64,000 nt of DNA from Alphaproteobacteria bacterium (GCA_033762625.1 JANRLI010000005.1:1-64000); one strand, 5' to 3'; shown: positions 8,433-16,808, numbered from the stretch's first letter. Notes: generated by a model not told the origin, from the letters alone. Numbers and translations: made by a program.

Positions 8433-8995
8433 GCTTTTGTTCCGTAAAGATAAAAACGAACCATCGCAATACCATAGCTGCGTTCATCCACCATTTCAAA
8501 TGATGGGGGAAGGGTGACCGCTTCGTCCTTTTTTGTTTCCAGCATGATGACGGTGTGGGTTTTCAACAATCCCTGTTTTTCAAAATGCAGGAGCGCTTTT
8601 TCACCCAGGTTTTTTCCATAAGGCGGGTCAAGCATCACCAAATCGAATTGCGGGCGCTTGAGTTCAATTTTGTGCGCATCGCTGGTGATGAGCGTGCATT
8701 GCTCCGCGCATTTGAATTTGGCGATATTGGCTTTGGTAAGCTGAATGGATTCACGGGCGTTGTCGATGAAATGCACATGTTTCACGCCGCGCGATAATGC
8801 CTCCAGCCCCAAGGCGCCGGTGCCGCAAAACACATCGGCCACATGGCATTCAGGAAGCAAGGGATGTGCAGGCCAGTTGCGGTGTTCCAGAATATTAAAT
8901 ATCGCGCCGCGTGTTTTATCGGATGTGGGCCGGATGGTTTCATCAGCGGGGGTTTCTAATGTTCGATTACGAAAATTTCCGGAAATAATGCGCAT
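8429..8995 (-). CDS. rsmD: 16S rRNA (guanine966-N2)-methyltransferase
   Basis: A 188-residue protein that methylates G966 of 16S rRNA using SAM. The N-terminal signature MRIISGNFRNRTLETP and IRPTSDKTRGAIFNIL, the SAM motif DVFCGTGALGLEALSRG and the catalytic DPPYGK are all present and in the family order. It starts two bases after the stop of the upstream pseudouridine synthase gene and overlaps the downstream methyltransferase, so the three form one transcription unit. Confidence 0.95.
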   Translation of the reverse strand: MRIISGNFRNRTLETPADETIRPTSDKTRGAIFNILEHRNWPAHPLLPECHVADVFCGTGALGLEALSRGVKHVHFIDNARESIQLTKANIAKFKCAEQCTLITSDAHKIELKRPQFDLVMLDPPYGKNLGEKALLHFEKQGLLKTHTVIMLETKKDEAVTLPPSFEMVDERSYGIAMVRFYLYGTKA

Positions 8996-8997
8996 GA

Positions 8998-9834
8998 TTA
9001 TTTTTTCGGTTTAAAGAAAGCAGCCAAATGGTCTTTGAGCACGCGCTGGGGAATTTCTTCCACTTCGTTTTTTTCTAATCTTCCCAACTGGAATGGCCCA
9101 AAGGAAACACGCAGCAAGCGGTTCACTTCATACCCCAGATGTTCCATGATTTTGCGGATTTCGCGGTTCTTACCTTCCTTCAATTCCATGGTGACCCATG
9201 CGTTCGAACCTTTGGTGGTATCGAGCTCTGCTTTGATGGAGCCATATTTCACGCCTTCAACAGTGATGCCAGCTTCCAAGGATTTTAGTTCTTCCTCATC
9301 AATGCCGTTGCGGCCAACACGCACACGCACGCGGTAACAGCGCGACCATCCTTCGGATGGTTTTTCCAGATACCGCGCAAGCTCCCCGTCATTGGTCAGC
9401 AACAGTAGCCCTTCACTGTTTAAATCGAGACGGCCTACGCTGACCACGCGCGGCAATTCATCGGGCAGATATTCGAATACGGTGGGGCGGCCTTGCGGAT
9501 CCTTTGCAGTGGTGATGAGACCAACAGGTTTGTAATAACGCCACAAGCGCGCAACATCTTTGCGCGGTAAGGGTTTGCCATCGACAATAATTTTCTGATG
9601 GTCTTCAACATTAAGGGCGGGACTGGTAATTTTTTTGCCATCCACACTGACGCGCCCTGCTTCAATCCAGCGTTCGGCATCGCGGCGTGAGCATAAACCT
9701 GCCCGCGCCAAAACTTTTGCTAACCGCTCGCCCTTAAATGTTGTTTGGCGCGATGTATTTTTATCCGCCATTCGCTCTGTTCCATCTGGCGATGGAACAA
9801 CCGCTCGGGCGGTTTTTGTTTCTTTCGTTTTCAT
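8998..9834 (-). CDS. rluB: RluB/RsuA-family rRNA pseudouridine synthase
   Basis: An RsuA/RluB-type enzyme converting uridine to pseudouridine in rRNA. It has an N-terminal S4 domain (ERLAKVLARAGLCSRRDAERWI), the catalytic Asp in VGRLDLNSEGLLLLTNDG, and KEGKNREIRKIMEHLGYEVNRLLRVSFGP near the C-terminus. That combination fits RluB best, though RluF or RsuA cannot be excluded. The start at 9834 (MKTKETKT) is a compromise. A palindromic element occupies the coding bases for residues about 8-23 and itself supplies an ATG at 9771 that could be the true start. It is divergent from tadA. Confidence 0.88.
   Translation of the reverse strand: MKTKETKTARAVVPSPDGTERMADKNTSRQTTFKGERLAKVLARAGLCSRRDAERWIEAGRVSVDGKKITSPALNVEDHQKIIVDGKPLPRKDVARLWRYYKPVGLITTAKDPQGRPTVFEYLPDELPRVVSVGRLDLNSEGLLLLTNDGELARYLEKPSEGWSRCYRVRVRVGRNGIDEEELKSLEAGITVEGVKYGSIKAELDTTKGSNAWVTMELKEGKNREIRKIMEHLGYEVNRLLRVSFGPFQLGRLEKNEVEEIPQRVLKDHLAAFFKPKK
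9766..9812 (+). repeat. Palindromic element copy A (inside the pseudouridine synthase gene)
   Basis: Left arm CGCCATTCGCTCTG, core TTCCATC-TGGC-GATGGAA and right arm CAACCGCTCGGGCG. The core is a perfect inverted repeat with TGTT/AACA extending it. Read on the minus strand it adds the residues ARAVVPSPDGTERMA in frame near the N-terminus of the synthase. It may also supply an alternative ATG. Confidence 0.9.
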
Positions 9835-9858
9835 GTGGGGCATGATAGATGAAGCAGT

Positions 9859-10329
9859 ATGAGCGATAAACAAAATTCCTTCATGCCCCAATCTTTCATG
9901 CAGCTTGCATTTAATGAAGCACGCGCGGCTGAGGCGCGCGGCGAAGTGCCCATTGGCGCGGTGGTGGTTGATGCGGGGGGCCATGTGATTGCGGCGGCCA
10001 GCAACCGCGTTGAAGAATTAAAAGACCCAACCGCCCATGCCGAGATGCTGGCGCTGCGCCAAGCGGCTGCCAAGCTTGATGCACCGCGCCTTGTGGACTG
10101 CGATTTATACGTAACGCTGGAGCCATGCACCATGTGCGCCGCCGCCATCAGTTTTGCGCGGGTGCGACGATTATATTTTGCGGCCTATGACGCAAAAGGC
10201 GGTGCGGTTGACCATGGCGCAAAGTTTTTTACGCAAGCGACATGTCACCATGCGCCGGATGTCTATGGCGGAATTATGGAAAGCGAAGGGCGCGACATAT
10301 TGCAGCAGTTTTTCAAAACCTTGCGATAA
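9859..10329 (+). CDS. tadA: tRNA-specific adenosine deaminase
   Basis: Deaminates A34 to inosine in the anticodon of tRNA-Arg(ACG). The 156 residues show the zinc site: HAE (PTAHAEMLAL) with the proton-shuttle Glu, and PCTMC (LEPCTMCAAAI). The N-terminal FMQLAFNEARAAEARGEVPIGAVVV is typical. It reads away from the pseudouridine synthase gene. A short hairpin-containing gap separates it from ccmD. Confidence 0.96.
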   Translation: MSDKQNSFMPQSFMQLAFNEARAAEARGEVPIGAVVVDAGGHVIAAASNRVEELKDPTAHAEMLALRQAAAKLDAPRLVDCDLYVTLEPCTMCAAAISFARVRRLYFAAYDAKGGAVDHGAKFFTQATCHHAPDVYGGIMESEGRDILQQFFKTLR

Positions 10330-10381
10330 TCTCTAACTGCGGTGTTGGCTTTTTGGCGCTTTCTGCGCTAAAACACTTGCC

Positions 10382-10531
10382 ATGAATTTCGATTTTGAAA
10401 ACCCCCATACCTATTATGTAATTGCGGCTTATGGCGTTGCAGCGCTGGGCTATTTGGGAATTGGCCTTCATACTTTTTTCAAATCCTGTGCATCACGCAA
10501 GGCGCTGGGTGCAGTGGACAAAACAAGATGA
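10382..10531 (+). CDS. ccmD: Heme exporter protein CcmD
   Basis: A 49-residue single-span membrane protein, MNFDFENPHTYYVIAAYG then a hydrophobic helix and a basic tail. The short acidic/aromatic N-terminus, one helix and position directly before ccmE identify CcmD, which helps release holo-CcmE from the CcmABC complex. Its stop overlaps the ccmE start in an ATGA, so the two are translationally coupled. Its usual neighbours ccmABC are 29 kb away on the other strand. Confidence 0.88.
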   Translation: MNFDFENPHTYYVIAAYGVAALGYLGIGLHTFFKSCASRKALGAVDKTR

Positions 10532-10983
10532 GTAGAAGCTGGCAAGCAAAACATACACGGCTTGCGCTTATCCTGAGCATCACGGCAGGGATCGGATTAG
10601 CCGTTGCGTTGACGCTGATGGGCCTGTCGCAAAACGTAACCTATTTTTATGCGCCGGCGGATGTGCTCGCCGCGCAAGAAACATTATTGAAGGAACAAAA
10701 ACATATCCGTATTGGCGGGCTGGTGGAACAGGGCAGTATCAAACATGCGCAAGACCAGAATGCCACCATTACGTTTGTGGTGACCGATTTGAAAGAAACC
10801 TTGCGGGTGCGTTATACCGGTATTACGCCGGATTTATTCCGCGACGGGCAGGGCGTTGTAGCCGAAGGTAAGTTGACCGCGCCGGGCGAATTCACCGCAA
10901 CCACGTTGCTGGCCAAGCATGATGAAAAATACATGCCGCCCGAAGTTGCCAAAGCGCTTGAAAAGAATAAGGAAAAGCCATGA
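10528..10983 (+). CDS. ccmE: Cytochrome c maturation heme chaperone CcmE
   Basis: A periplasmic, membrane-anchored heme chaperone of 151 residues. It has one N-terminal helix (LALILSITAGIGLAVALTL), the beta-barrel OB-fold region and the covalent heme-binding His in LLAKHDEKYMPPEV. It receives heme from CcmABCD and hands it to the CcmFH ligase. It overlaps ccmG by four bases. The ccmF gene, often next to ccmE, is absent here. Confidence 0.96.
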   Translation: MSRSWQAKHTRLALILSITAGIGLAVALTLMGLSQNVTYFYAPADVLAAQETLLKEQKHIRIGGLVEQGSIKHAQDQNATITFVVTDLKETLRVRYTGITPDLFRDGQGVVAEGKLTAPGEFTATTLLAKHDEKYMPPEVAKALEKNKEKP

Positions 10984-11543
10984 TGCGGAAATGGTGGTTA
11001 CTGCTGGTTCCCGTATTGGTTTTTGCGGGTTTTGTCTGGTTGGCCATCGCGGGCTTAACCCAAGACAAGAACGGCCAGCCGCTGGTTTCATCGGCGGGTA
11101 AGGCTGTGCCGGAAATGAAATTGCCGATATTAAACAGCCGCAAGCTGCTTACCGACCACGAGTTGAAGGGTAAAAAAGTACTGGTGAACTTTTTTGCAAG
11201 CTGGTGTGTGCCATGCATTGCCGAACATGAATTTTTAAAAGCGGTGCAACTTGCTATTCCGCTGCCGATTATTGGCATCGTCTATAAGGATAAAGATGCG
11301 GCAATCAAAAAATATCTCAAGGAACATGGCAATCCGTTCCAGACCGTGGCGCTTGATCGTGAAGGACGCGCTGCAATTGATTGGGGCGTGACAGGTGTGC
11401 CGGAAACATTTCTGGTTGGCGCAGACGGCGTGATTATCAGCCATGTGTCAGGGCCGCTTAGCATTCCCGTATGGGATAAATATTTTAAACCTCATTTAAC
11501 CGAATTCCTTGGCAAGGATAACAGAGGCAAGGATAACAGATGA
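10980..11543 (+). CDS. ccmG: Thiol:disulfide interchange protein CcmG/DsbE
   Basis: A membrane-anchored periplasmic thioredoxin of 187 residues that keeps the apocytochrome CXXCH motif reduced. It has an N-terminal helix, the active site WCVPC in FFASWCVPCIAEHEF and the GVPETFLV cis-Pro region. The extreme C-terminus is duplicated (GKDNR twice) by a 15 bp tandem repeat that also duplicates the ribosome-binding site of ccmH. It overlaps ccmH in an ATGA. Confidence 0.95.
   Translation: MMRKWWLLLVPVLVFAGFVWLAIAGLTQDKNGQPLVSSAGKAVPEMKLPILNSRKLLTDHELKGKKVLVNFFASWCVPCIAEHEFLKAVQLAIPLPIIGIVYKDKDAAIKKYLKEHGNPFQTVALDREGRAAIDWGVTGVPETFLVGADGVIISHVSGPLSIPVWDKYFKPHLTEFLGKDNRGKDNR
11511..11540 (+). repeat. 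15 bp tandem duplication at the ccmG/ccmH junction
   Basis: GGCAAGGATAACAGA occurs twice in direct succession at the end of ccmG. Each unit holds AAGGA, so the ccmH ribosome-binding site is duplicated, and the protein ends GKDNRGKDNR. Replication slippage is the simple explanation. Confidence 0.85.
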
Positions 11544-11944
11544 ACAAATGGGCAATCGCTTTTGTCTTTTTGCTGATATCTGCCATGCCGTGCTTGGCGA
11601 TCGAGGCGGGGGAGCAGTTAAAAGATGCGGCGCTGGAAAAACGCGCCATGCAATTAGGGCAACAGTTACGTTGTGTGGTGTGCCAGTCGGAATCCATCAA
11701 TGATAGCCCGGCAGGGCTTGCCAAGGATTTACGTACATTAGTGCGCGCCAAGCTGCAGGATGGCATGACCGATGCCCAAATTTTAGACTTTATCCATGCA
11801 CGATACGGGGATTATGTGTTGCTTAGCCCCCCTGTGAACGATGCCACAGTTGCACTATGGATTGCGCCATGGGCATTTTTGGGGGTGGGTTTTGCCCTGT
11901 TTGCGTTGTTTGTATTGAATAATCGCGGCTGGACCAAAGATTAA
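11540..11944 (+). CDS. ccmH: Cytochrome c maturation protein CcmH/CycL (short form)
   Basis: A 134-residue periplasmic thiol-reductase subunit of the heme ligase. It has a signal peptide (WAIAFVFLLISAMPCLA), the LRCVVCQ active site within QQLRCVVCQSESINDSPAGLAKDLR, the family segment DGMTDAQILDFIHARYGDYVLL and one C-terminal helix. It is the short type that lacks a fused TPR domain. The separate TPR subunit (CcmI/CycH) and CcmF are not found near it. Confidence 0.95.
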   Translation: MNKWAIAFVFLLISAMPCLAIEAGEQLKDAALEKRAMQLGQQLRCVVCQSESINDSPAGLAKDLRTLVRAKLQDGMTDAQILDFIHARYGDYVLLSPPVNDATVALWIAPWAFLGVGFALFALFVLNNRGWTKD

Positions 11945-12361
11945 TCTTTACCTTTTTCAACCAAGAATTCAGAGAATCGTCAAAAAAAGCATGGAATCAC
12001 CGTGTGCAAGCGTGCCAAATCCTTAAAACATTATTAACATTGTTTTTTGACCCCTTTAAAACCACATATGGGGTTGAAAATCGCCTCTAACACCCCAAAA
12101 TAACCCGTCTCGTAGTTCAAAAACAGGGTTGAGTGGCCAAAATAGACCCGCTAAGCGACGAATATTGCCTGTTTGAAAGAAAAAAGCAAAATTAACCCTT
12201 AAAAACTTGCGCTTTTGCGGTTTTGGCTTAATGTGCGTAACTCAATAAATACTAGAAAAAACGGGCTTTTACTACCGACCCAGAGGGGTATAAAGCGCCT
12301 AACTATTTGAAACATATATGACCTTTTTGGTCTTTTGATAACTTTTAGGGTGTTGATAACT
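11945..12361. other. Gene-free stretch between ccmH and the H1-like/NTF2 gene
   Basis: About 420 bases with no convincing reading frame or RNA gene. It is AT-rich and holds several short AACCC/GGGTT motifs and an imperfect palindrome around CATATG (AACCACATATGGGGTT, near 12060-12077). It probably contains the promoter of the gene at 12362, but no single site stands out. Confidence 0.5.
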
Positions 12362-13411
12362 ATGGCCCTCACGAAAAAGAAACCAGCAGCAAAGCCTGTT
12401 GCTAAAAAACCTGCTCCAAAACTTGTTGGTAAGGCAAAGCCTGTCGCCAAATTGGTAGCCAAGCCACAAATGAAACCTGTGGTTGCAAAGCCCGTTGCTA
12501 AATCTCCTATCAAGCCAGAGCAAAAGCCGGTGGCAAAGAACACTGTGCAAGCCGGTGGCCGCACCATTGTGAAACCTGTTTTGCCGGTGAACAAAGAAAA
12601 AGAAAACGCGCTGCGTGAAGCTGCCAAGATCGCCGAAAGCCTATCGACCAAGGTTGATAAGCCAATTACCTCGGTTGAACGCAAAAAGGATTTAGCGCCG
12701 ATTGACCCCAAGGAAGCTGCAAAAGCCATCAAGCAAATCAAAGCATCATTCTTTTCATCATTGGGTGGGGGTTCAACTTCCGCGCCAACGACAGTGACCA
12801 GCTCCGCCAATTCTCCATTCCCGCCACGTATTCAGGCATTGGTGGATAAGCAGGAAATTGTTGACCTTATGTATTCCTATGCACGTGGCATTGACCGCTC
12901 GGAAGAAAATCTGTTGCGCTCGGTATTTCACCCTGATGCGTCGGTTGATTTTGGCCCCGGTATTTTTCAGGGCAGCGTTTCCGAATATATTCAATGGGCG
13001 CTTGATGTACGCGGCCATATGAAGGCAACCCATCACATGGTGGCCAATGTGCGCGTGGATTTGCGCGGCGATGTGGCCTTGTGCGAAAGCTATTTCATGA
13101 ACTGGCACCGCCTTGATAAATCAACCGGAAAGGAAGATTTCTTTGTGGGTGGCCGTTATCTGGATAAACTGGAACGTCGCCCCGGCGGCGCATCGGGCGT
13201 TTGGAAGATTGCCCACCGCAAACAGGTTAAGGATTGGACACGTACCACCCCGGTTGCAGAATTGTTCTATCACCTCAACCCCGATGCGTTATGGGCACAT
13301 CACAGCCGCAACGATTTGTCCTACGGCATTGAAAACTTCCCGACCGGAAACAATGCCAAGGCGCCAGCGTTTTTAGGTAAGCGCTATGATGCGAAAAGCA
13401 TGAAGTTATAA
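12362..13411 (+). CDS. Histone-H1-like Lys/Ala/Pro tail fused to an NTF2/SnoaL-like domain
   Basis: A 349-residue protein in two parts. Residues 1 to about 75 are an H1-like low-complexity tail made of AKPVAKKPAPK-type repeats, strongly basic and likely to bind nucleic acid. Residues about 155-320 fit the SnoaL_4/NTF2-like fold: IQALVDKQEIVDLMYSYARGIDR, then HPDASVDFG, HMVANVRVDL and WKIAHRKQVKDW, as in the scytalone-dehydratase and ring-hydroxylase beta-subunit superfamily. The domains are recognisable but the pairing is unusual, and no substrate can be assigned. The ATG at 12362 follows AGGGTG. A long hairpin follows the gene. Confidence 0.75.
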   Translation: MALTKKKPAAKPVAKKPAPKLVGKAKPVAKLVAKPQMKPVVAKPVAKSPIKPEQKPVAKNTVQAGGRTIVKPVLPVNKEKENALREAAKIAESLSTKVDKPITSVERKKDLAPIDPKEAAKAIKQIKASFFSSLGGGSTSAPTTVTSSANSPFPPRIQALVDKQEIVDLMYSYARGIDRSEENLLRSVFHPDASVDFGPGIFQGSVSEYIQWALDVRGHMKATHHMVANVRVDLRGDVALCESYFMNWHRLDKSTGKEDFFVGGRYLDKLERRPGGASGVWKIAHRKQVKDWTRTTPVAELFYHLNPDALWAHHSRNDLSYGIENFPTGNNAKAPAFLGKRYDAKSMKL

Positions 13412-13450
13412 ACCAGTTTCTACATATTGGTCTGCAAATTGCGTCTTTCT

Positions 13451-13507
13451 GTGCTTCCGGTGCTCACGTACTTAAATGTACGCTGCGCTCCGGTTCTCGA
13501 AAGCCAC
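13451..13507. repeat. Imperfect palindrome with ACGTAC-TTAAAT-GTACG core
   Basis: A long imperfect inverted repeat downstream of the NTF2-like gene. The centre is ACGTACTTAAATGTACG, flanked by CCGGTGCTC on the left and GCGCTCCGG on the right. Similar palindromes recur in many bacterial genomes. It may end transcription of the upstream gene, although no T-run follows. Only one copy is in the window. Confidence 0.55.
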
Positions 13508-13619
13508 AATTTTCGACTCAATCTGTAAAAACTGCATTTCCGAATTTAGCTACTTTTTGTCGCGCCGTGTCATGTCCACAGGGCTTAACGCGGGCGTGAA
13601 TAGTTGCTATATCTAGGGC

Positions 13620-14132
13620 ATGAACTTCGTAGCCCTGTTTCATCCCCGATGTGTATTCATCCTATCCCTGCTGGTGGCCATTGCCGCGCTGGGCGCTGCG
13701 CTTGTGGCGCAATTTGTTTTTGATTTGAAGCCGTGCATTTTGTGCCTCTATTCACGCATCCCTTATGCGTTACTTATTCCGCTATCGCTTGTTGCATTGC
13801 TGTACCCCGAAAAAAACCACCGCTTGTTTTTAATCCTGATCATGGTGTTGTTCTTCGCAAGCTTTTGCATCGCGTTTTTCCATATTGGCGTCGAGCAGCA
13901 TTGGTGGCAATTATCCGGCGGTTGTCCTGTAGAAGCGTTAGACACTACTAAAACATCGGAGCAGATGCTGGCGGAATTATTGGCTACGCCGCTTGCGCCG
14001 TGCGATAAGGTGGCGTGGCGCTTATTCGGTATTTCCATCGTGATATGGAATGCGGCGCTGGCGCTTGCGATGCATGATTATGTCTTGATTGCATTCGTGC
14101 TGCACGCGAGGAAAGCTAGGGCAAGGTTATGA
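13620..14132 (+). CDS. dsbB: Disulfide bond formation protein B
   Basis: An inner-membrane quinone reductase that reoxidises DsbA. The 170 residues have four predicted helices, the first Cys pair as KPCILCLYSRIPY and the second pair in the periplasmic loop (LSGGCPVEALDT and LAPCDKVAWRLFG), which is the DsbB pattern. It overlaps coq7 by four bases. That link to ubiquinone synthesis is functionally sensible because DsbB passes electrons to ubiquinone. Confidence 0.92.
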   Translation: MNFVALFHPRCVFILSLLVAIAALGAALVAQFVFDLKPCILCLYSRIPYALLIPLSLVALLYPEKNHRLFLILIMVLFFASFCIAFFHIGVEQHWWQLSGGCPVEALDTTKTSEQMLAELLATPLAPCDKVAWRLFGISIVIWNAALALAMHDYVLIAFVLHARKARARL

Positions 14133-14653
14133 AGCGTAAGACGTCCCTTGAACGTATGCTGCGCGTGAACCAAGCCGGTGAATATGGCGCAAAACGCATT
14201 TATGCGGGCCAGCTTGCGGTGCTGAAGCGCCGCGGTGCATCCAAAGAGACATTGGACCAAATTGCGCATATGGCGGCGCAGGAACAAACGCATCTCGATA
14301 CATTCAACACCATGGTCGCTGCGAACCAAGTGCGCCCAACTGCATTGCAACCGCTGTGGCATGTCGCCGGTTTTGCGCTTGGCGCCGTTACGGCATTGAT
14401 GGGCGAAAAAGCCGCGATGGCATGCACGGTTGCGGTTGAAGAAGTGATTGATGGTCATTACGCGCAGCAAAGCGAAGCGCTGAACGATAATCCCGAATTA
14501 AAAAAAGTAGTTGATCAATTCCGCGATGAAGAAAACGAACACCGCATGACAGCGTTGGAAGCCGGCGCGGAGCAAGCGGTGGGTTACCCCGTATTACGCA
14601 AAGTGATACAAGCAGGTTCGAAAGCTGCGATTTGGCTCGCCGAGCGCGTTTAA
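14129..14653 (+). CDS. coq7: Demethoxyubiquinone hydroxylase (COQ7 family)
   Basis: A di-iron carboxylate monooxygenase of 174 residues acting in the C5/C6 hydroxylation stage of ubiquinone synthesis. Iron ligands are visible in RVNQAGEYGAKRIY, AAQEQTHLDTF, TVAVEEVIDGHY and RDEENEHRMTALE, the family's paired E and ExxH motifs. It is translationally coupled to dsbB. Its stop overlaps the stop of the convergent HNH gene. Confidence 0.96.
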   Translation: MKRKTSLERMLRVNQAGEYGAKRIYAGQLAVLKRRGASKETLDQIAHMAAQEQTHLDTFNTMVAANQVRPTALQPLWHVAGFALGAVTALMGEKAAMACTVAVEEVIDGHYAQQSEALNDNPELKKVVDQFRDEENEHRMTALEAGAEQAVGYPVLRKVIQAGSKAAIWLAERV

Positions 14654-15213
14654 ACCGATTCCAGTTCGGAATCCCAGTAGAGGAAATCGCGCCAGGATTG
14701 ATGCAGGAAGTTCGGCGGGAAGGCTCTGCCCCGTTCTTGTAATTCGAACGATGTCGGTTGATAGGGATAGGTTCTGGGGTGCATTCCGCATTCATGCGGC
14801 AGCTTTGCGCCTTTGCGTAAATTACATGCCGAACATGCGGTGGTGACGTTTGACCACACGGTGCGCCCACCATGGGCGCGCGGCGTCAAATGGTCAAAGG
14901 TAAGTTCGGATGTATTTTTCTTCATACCGCAATACTGGCACATGAACTGGTCACGCAAGAACACATTGAAGCGCGTAAAGGCCGGATGCCTGTTCACCTG
15001 CACGTAATCTTTGAGCGCGATGACGCTGGGAATTTTAATGTCGAGGGAGGGTGAATGTGCAACGCGGTCATAGGTTGCAACGATATTCACACGGTCTGAG
15101 AAAACGGCTTTAATGGCATCTTGCCATGACCAAAGCGATAACGGGTAATAGCTGAGCGGCCGGAAATCGGCATTGAGCACGAGGGCAGGACACGTATCAA
15201 GCGAGGGTAGCAC
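14650..15213 (-). CDS. HNH endonuclease
   Basis: A 187-residue HNH protein with the zinc-finger-like core CQYCG, then ELTFDHLTPRAHGGRTVWSN and ACSACNLRKG. This widespread bacterial type starts LVLNADFRPLSYYPLSLWSW and is a chromosomal housekeeping-like gene, not a clear restriction or phage enzyme. It is convergent with coq7 with overlapping stops. Its physiological role is unknown. Confidence 0.9.
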   Translation of the reverse strand: MLPSLDTCPALVLNADFRPLSYYPLSLWSWQDAIKAVFSDRVNIVATYDRVAHSPSLDIKIPSVIALKDYVQVNRHPAFTRFNVFLRDQFMCQYCGMKKNTSELTFDHLTPRAHGGRTVWSNVTTACSACNLRKGAKLPHECGMHPRTYPYQPTSFELQERGRAFPPNFLHQSWRDFLYWDSELESV

Positions 15214-15388
15214 TAAGTAAAACTCCTCTCATATTGAGGAGTATGGCGTAACTTGATGAAGTTACCCTTAACCAAATCTTTAGCGTTTCGCACTTGCACC
15301 ATGAACATATGCTTCAGCATATATCCTTGTTAAACAAGGTTTTTGTCATTAGCAAGGCTGATTTGGGGCGGTTTTCCGCGTCGTCCAT

Positions 15389-16030
15389 TTAAGCAAAAAT
15401 ACGTTGCAGAAATGCTGCGCCAATACGAATTCCGCTTTCATCAATACTGTGGCCCAGATTGGGTTGCAAATGCAATTCGCATGGTATCGCTTCGGCTTGC
15501 AGCATTTCCTGCGCCTTTTTTGAATAGTCGGGCGAGACAATATCATCCATCAACCCGCTGACCAGACAAATGGGCGGGCGGCTTCTAATCTCCGCATGCA
15601 GAGATTTGTGGCTGAGCAATGAACCCGAATATCCAAGAATACCTGCAAGCCCATCTTCGCGGCGCGGGCCAACATCAAGGCTGACCATCGTGCCTTGCGA
15701 AAAACCAACCAGGGCTAGTTTGTTGGACGGCAGTGAAAATTCCGCCAGCAATTTATCTATGTAGTCATTGACGATGGGCCGATTGGTAATCATATCCGCC
15801 GCCATGACTTGCGGCGTGCGGTCTTTAAGCGAAAACCATTGGCGACCAAAGGGTGCCATATCATAGCGGTGCGGTGCATCGGGCGAGACAAACACGCAGG
15901 CAGGCAAAAGGTTTTGCCAACGATGGCCTAAGTCCAGCAGGTCTTTGCCATCGGCGCCCACGCCGTGAAGCAGCACAACAATCTGTTGTGGTTTTTCGGC
16001 AGGGATAATGCGGTAATCATTCAGCTTCAT
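15389..16030 (-). CDS. Phospholipase/carboxylesterase family alpha/beta hydrolase
   Basis: A 213-residue serine hydrolase with the oxyanion strand VVLLHGVGADGKDLLDL, the nucleophile GFSQG (ALVGFSQGTMVSLDVG), the Asp region GLMDDIVSP and the catalytic His in LGHSIDESGI. This is the abhydrolase_2 carboxylesterase family. The substrate is likely a short-chain ester or lysophospholipid. Four bases separate it from the SIMPL gene upstream, so they are probably co-transcribed. Confidence 0.9.
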   Translation of the reverse strand: MKLNDYRIIPAEKPQQIVVLLHGVGADGKDLLDLGHRWQNLLPACVFVSPDAPHRYDMAPFGRQWFSLKDRTPQVMAADMITNRPIVNDYIDKLLAEFSLPSNKLALVGFSQGTMVSLDVGPRREDGLAGILGYSGSLLSHKSLHAEIRSRPPICLVSGLMDDIVSPDYSKKAQEMLQAEAIPCELHLQPNLGHSIDESGIRIGAAFLQRIFA

Positions 16031-16034
16031 GGTG

Positions 16035-16787
16035 TTATTTGGCGGCAGGTGTTACTGGCGCGAGCGCGGCAAAGGATACGGATGCGTTCATTTCAATCTT
16101 TTGCGATGTTTCAACGCCGCCCATACTGTTCGTTACGCCTTCCATTTGCGGTGCGGATGCAACTTGCGCATCCATCATCGCCATACGCCCTTTCATCATC
16201 ATTACCTGCGGTTGCATGATGCCGCCTGCACCGCCAAAGCTGATATTTGCGATGCGGAATTTGCGGTCCGGATAGGCAGCGTTGATGGTTTCAAGTTCCT
16301 TGGTTGCTTGTGCCATCAACTCCTTGCGGAGTTGTGCGCGCACCGCTTCAAATTCGGCAAGGGTTGGCGAAAAATCAACGCTGACCACGGCGATTTGCAT
16401 CCCTGCTTTGCTGGCTGTCTTGGCCTTGGCCTGAATGCCGCCCAATTCGCTTTCAGGCAGACGCGCTTCGAATAGCGCAACCCATTGTTCAATGCCGCTG
16501 GGATCCTGATTGCGGTTAAAGCTGGTTAAACGCCACTCTGTTTTATTATCGGCGGTCTTTGATGCCAGATCACCCACGGCTTTGATCATCGTATCGCGCG
16601 TCGAGCTGGCCTTTTCGCCAACCACTGCGGCATTCACCGAAACGGTAACACGTGCAGCTTTGGCCTGCACCCAGCCTTCGGAAACGAGGTTGACGGAAAT
16701 CATGTCATCGGGTTTGGCTTCTTCGCCCGCATATACAAGGGAAGGAAGGAGAAGGGCAGATAGCAGAACAAGTGCGCGTAGCATCAT
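16035..16787 (-). CDS. Exported SIMPL (DUF541)-like protein
   Basis: A 250-residue protein with a signal peptide (MMLRALVLLSALLLPSLVYA) followed by a SIMPL-like domain. The opening strand ISVNLVSEGWVQAKAARVTVSVNAAVVGEKASS and the regular helix-strand pattern resemble DUF541 proteins of the bacterial envelope. The C-terminal third is Met/Gln-rich before a final strand. Its function is not established. It lies between a GST gene and the esterase on the same strand. Confidence 0.65.
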   Translation of the reverse strand: MMLRALVLLSALLLPSLVYAGEEAKPDDMISVNLVSEGWVQAKAARVTVSVNAAVVGEKASSTRDTMIKAVGDLASKTADNKTEWRLTSFNRNQDPSGIEQWVALFEARLPESELGGIQAKAKTASKAGMQIAVVSVDFSPTLAEFEAVRAQLRKELMAQATKELETINAAYPDRKFRIANISFGGAGGIMQPQVMMMKGRMAMMDAQVASAPQMEGVTNSMGGVETSQKIEMNASVSFAALAPVTPAAK

Positions 16788-16808
16788 AGCAGGCTCCTTT
16801 TGATTGAA

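Noticed and set aside
9721-9735. AACCGCTCG in the pseudouridine synthase gene as another element arm.
   Set aside because: It encodes the conserved S4-domain residues GERLAKV and has no matching left arm or hairpin.
12199-12810. A 203-codon frame opposite the H1-like/NTF2 gene.
   Set aside because: It mirrors the repetitive Lys/Ala/Pro coding region and has Gly/Phe/Ala-rich shadow composition.
15286-15345. Small palindromes (CATATGC-TTCA-GCATAT and CCTTGTT-A-AACAAGG) between the HNH and esterase genes.
   Set aside because: Short and AT-rich; the second has a few T after it and may be a weak terminator, but support is too thin to list as a feature.
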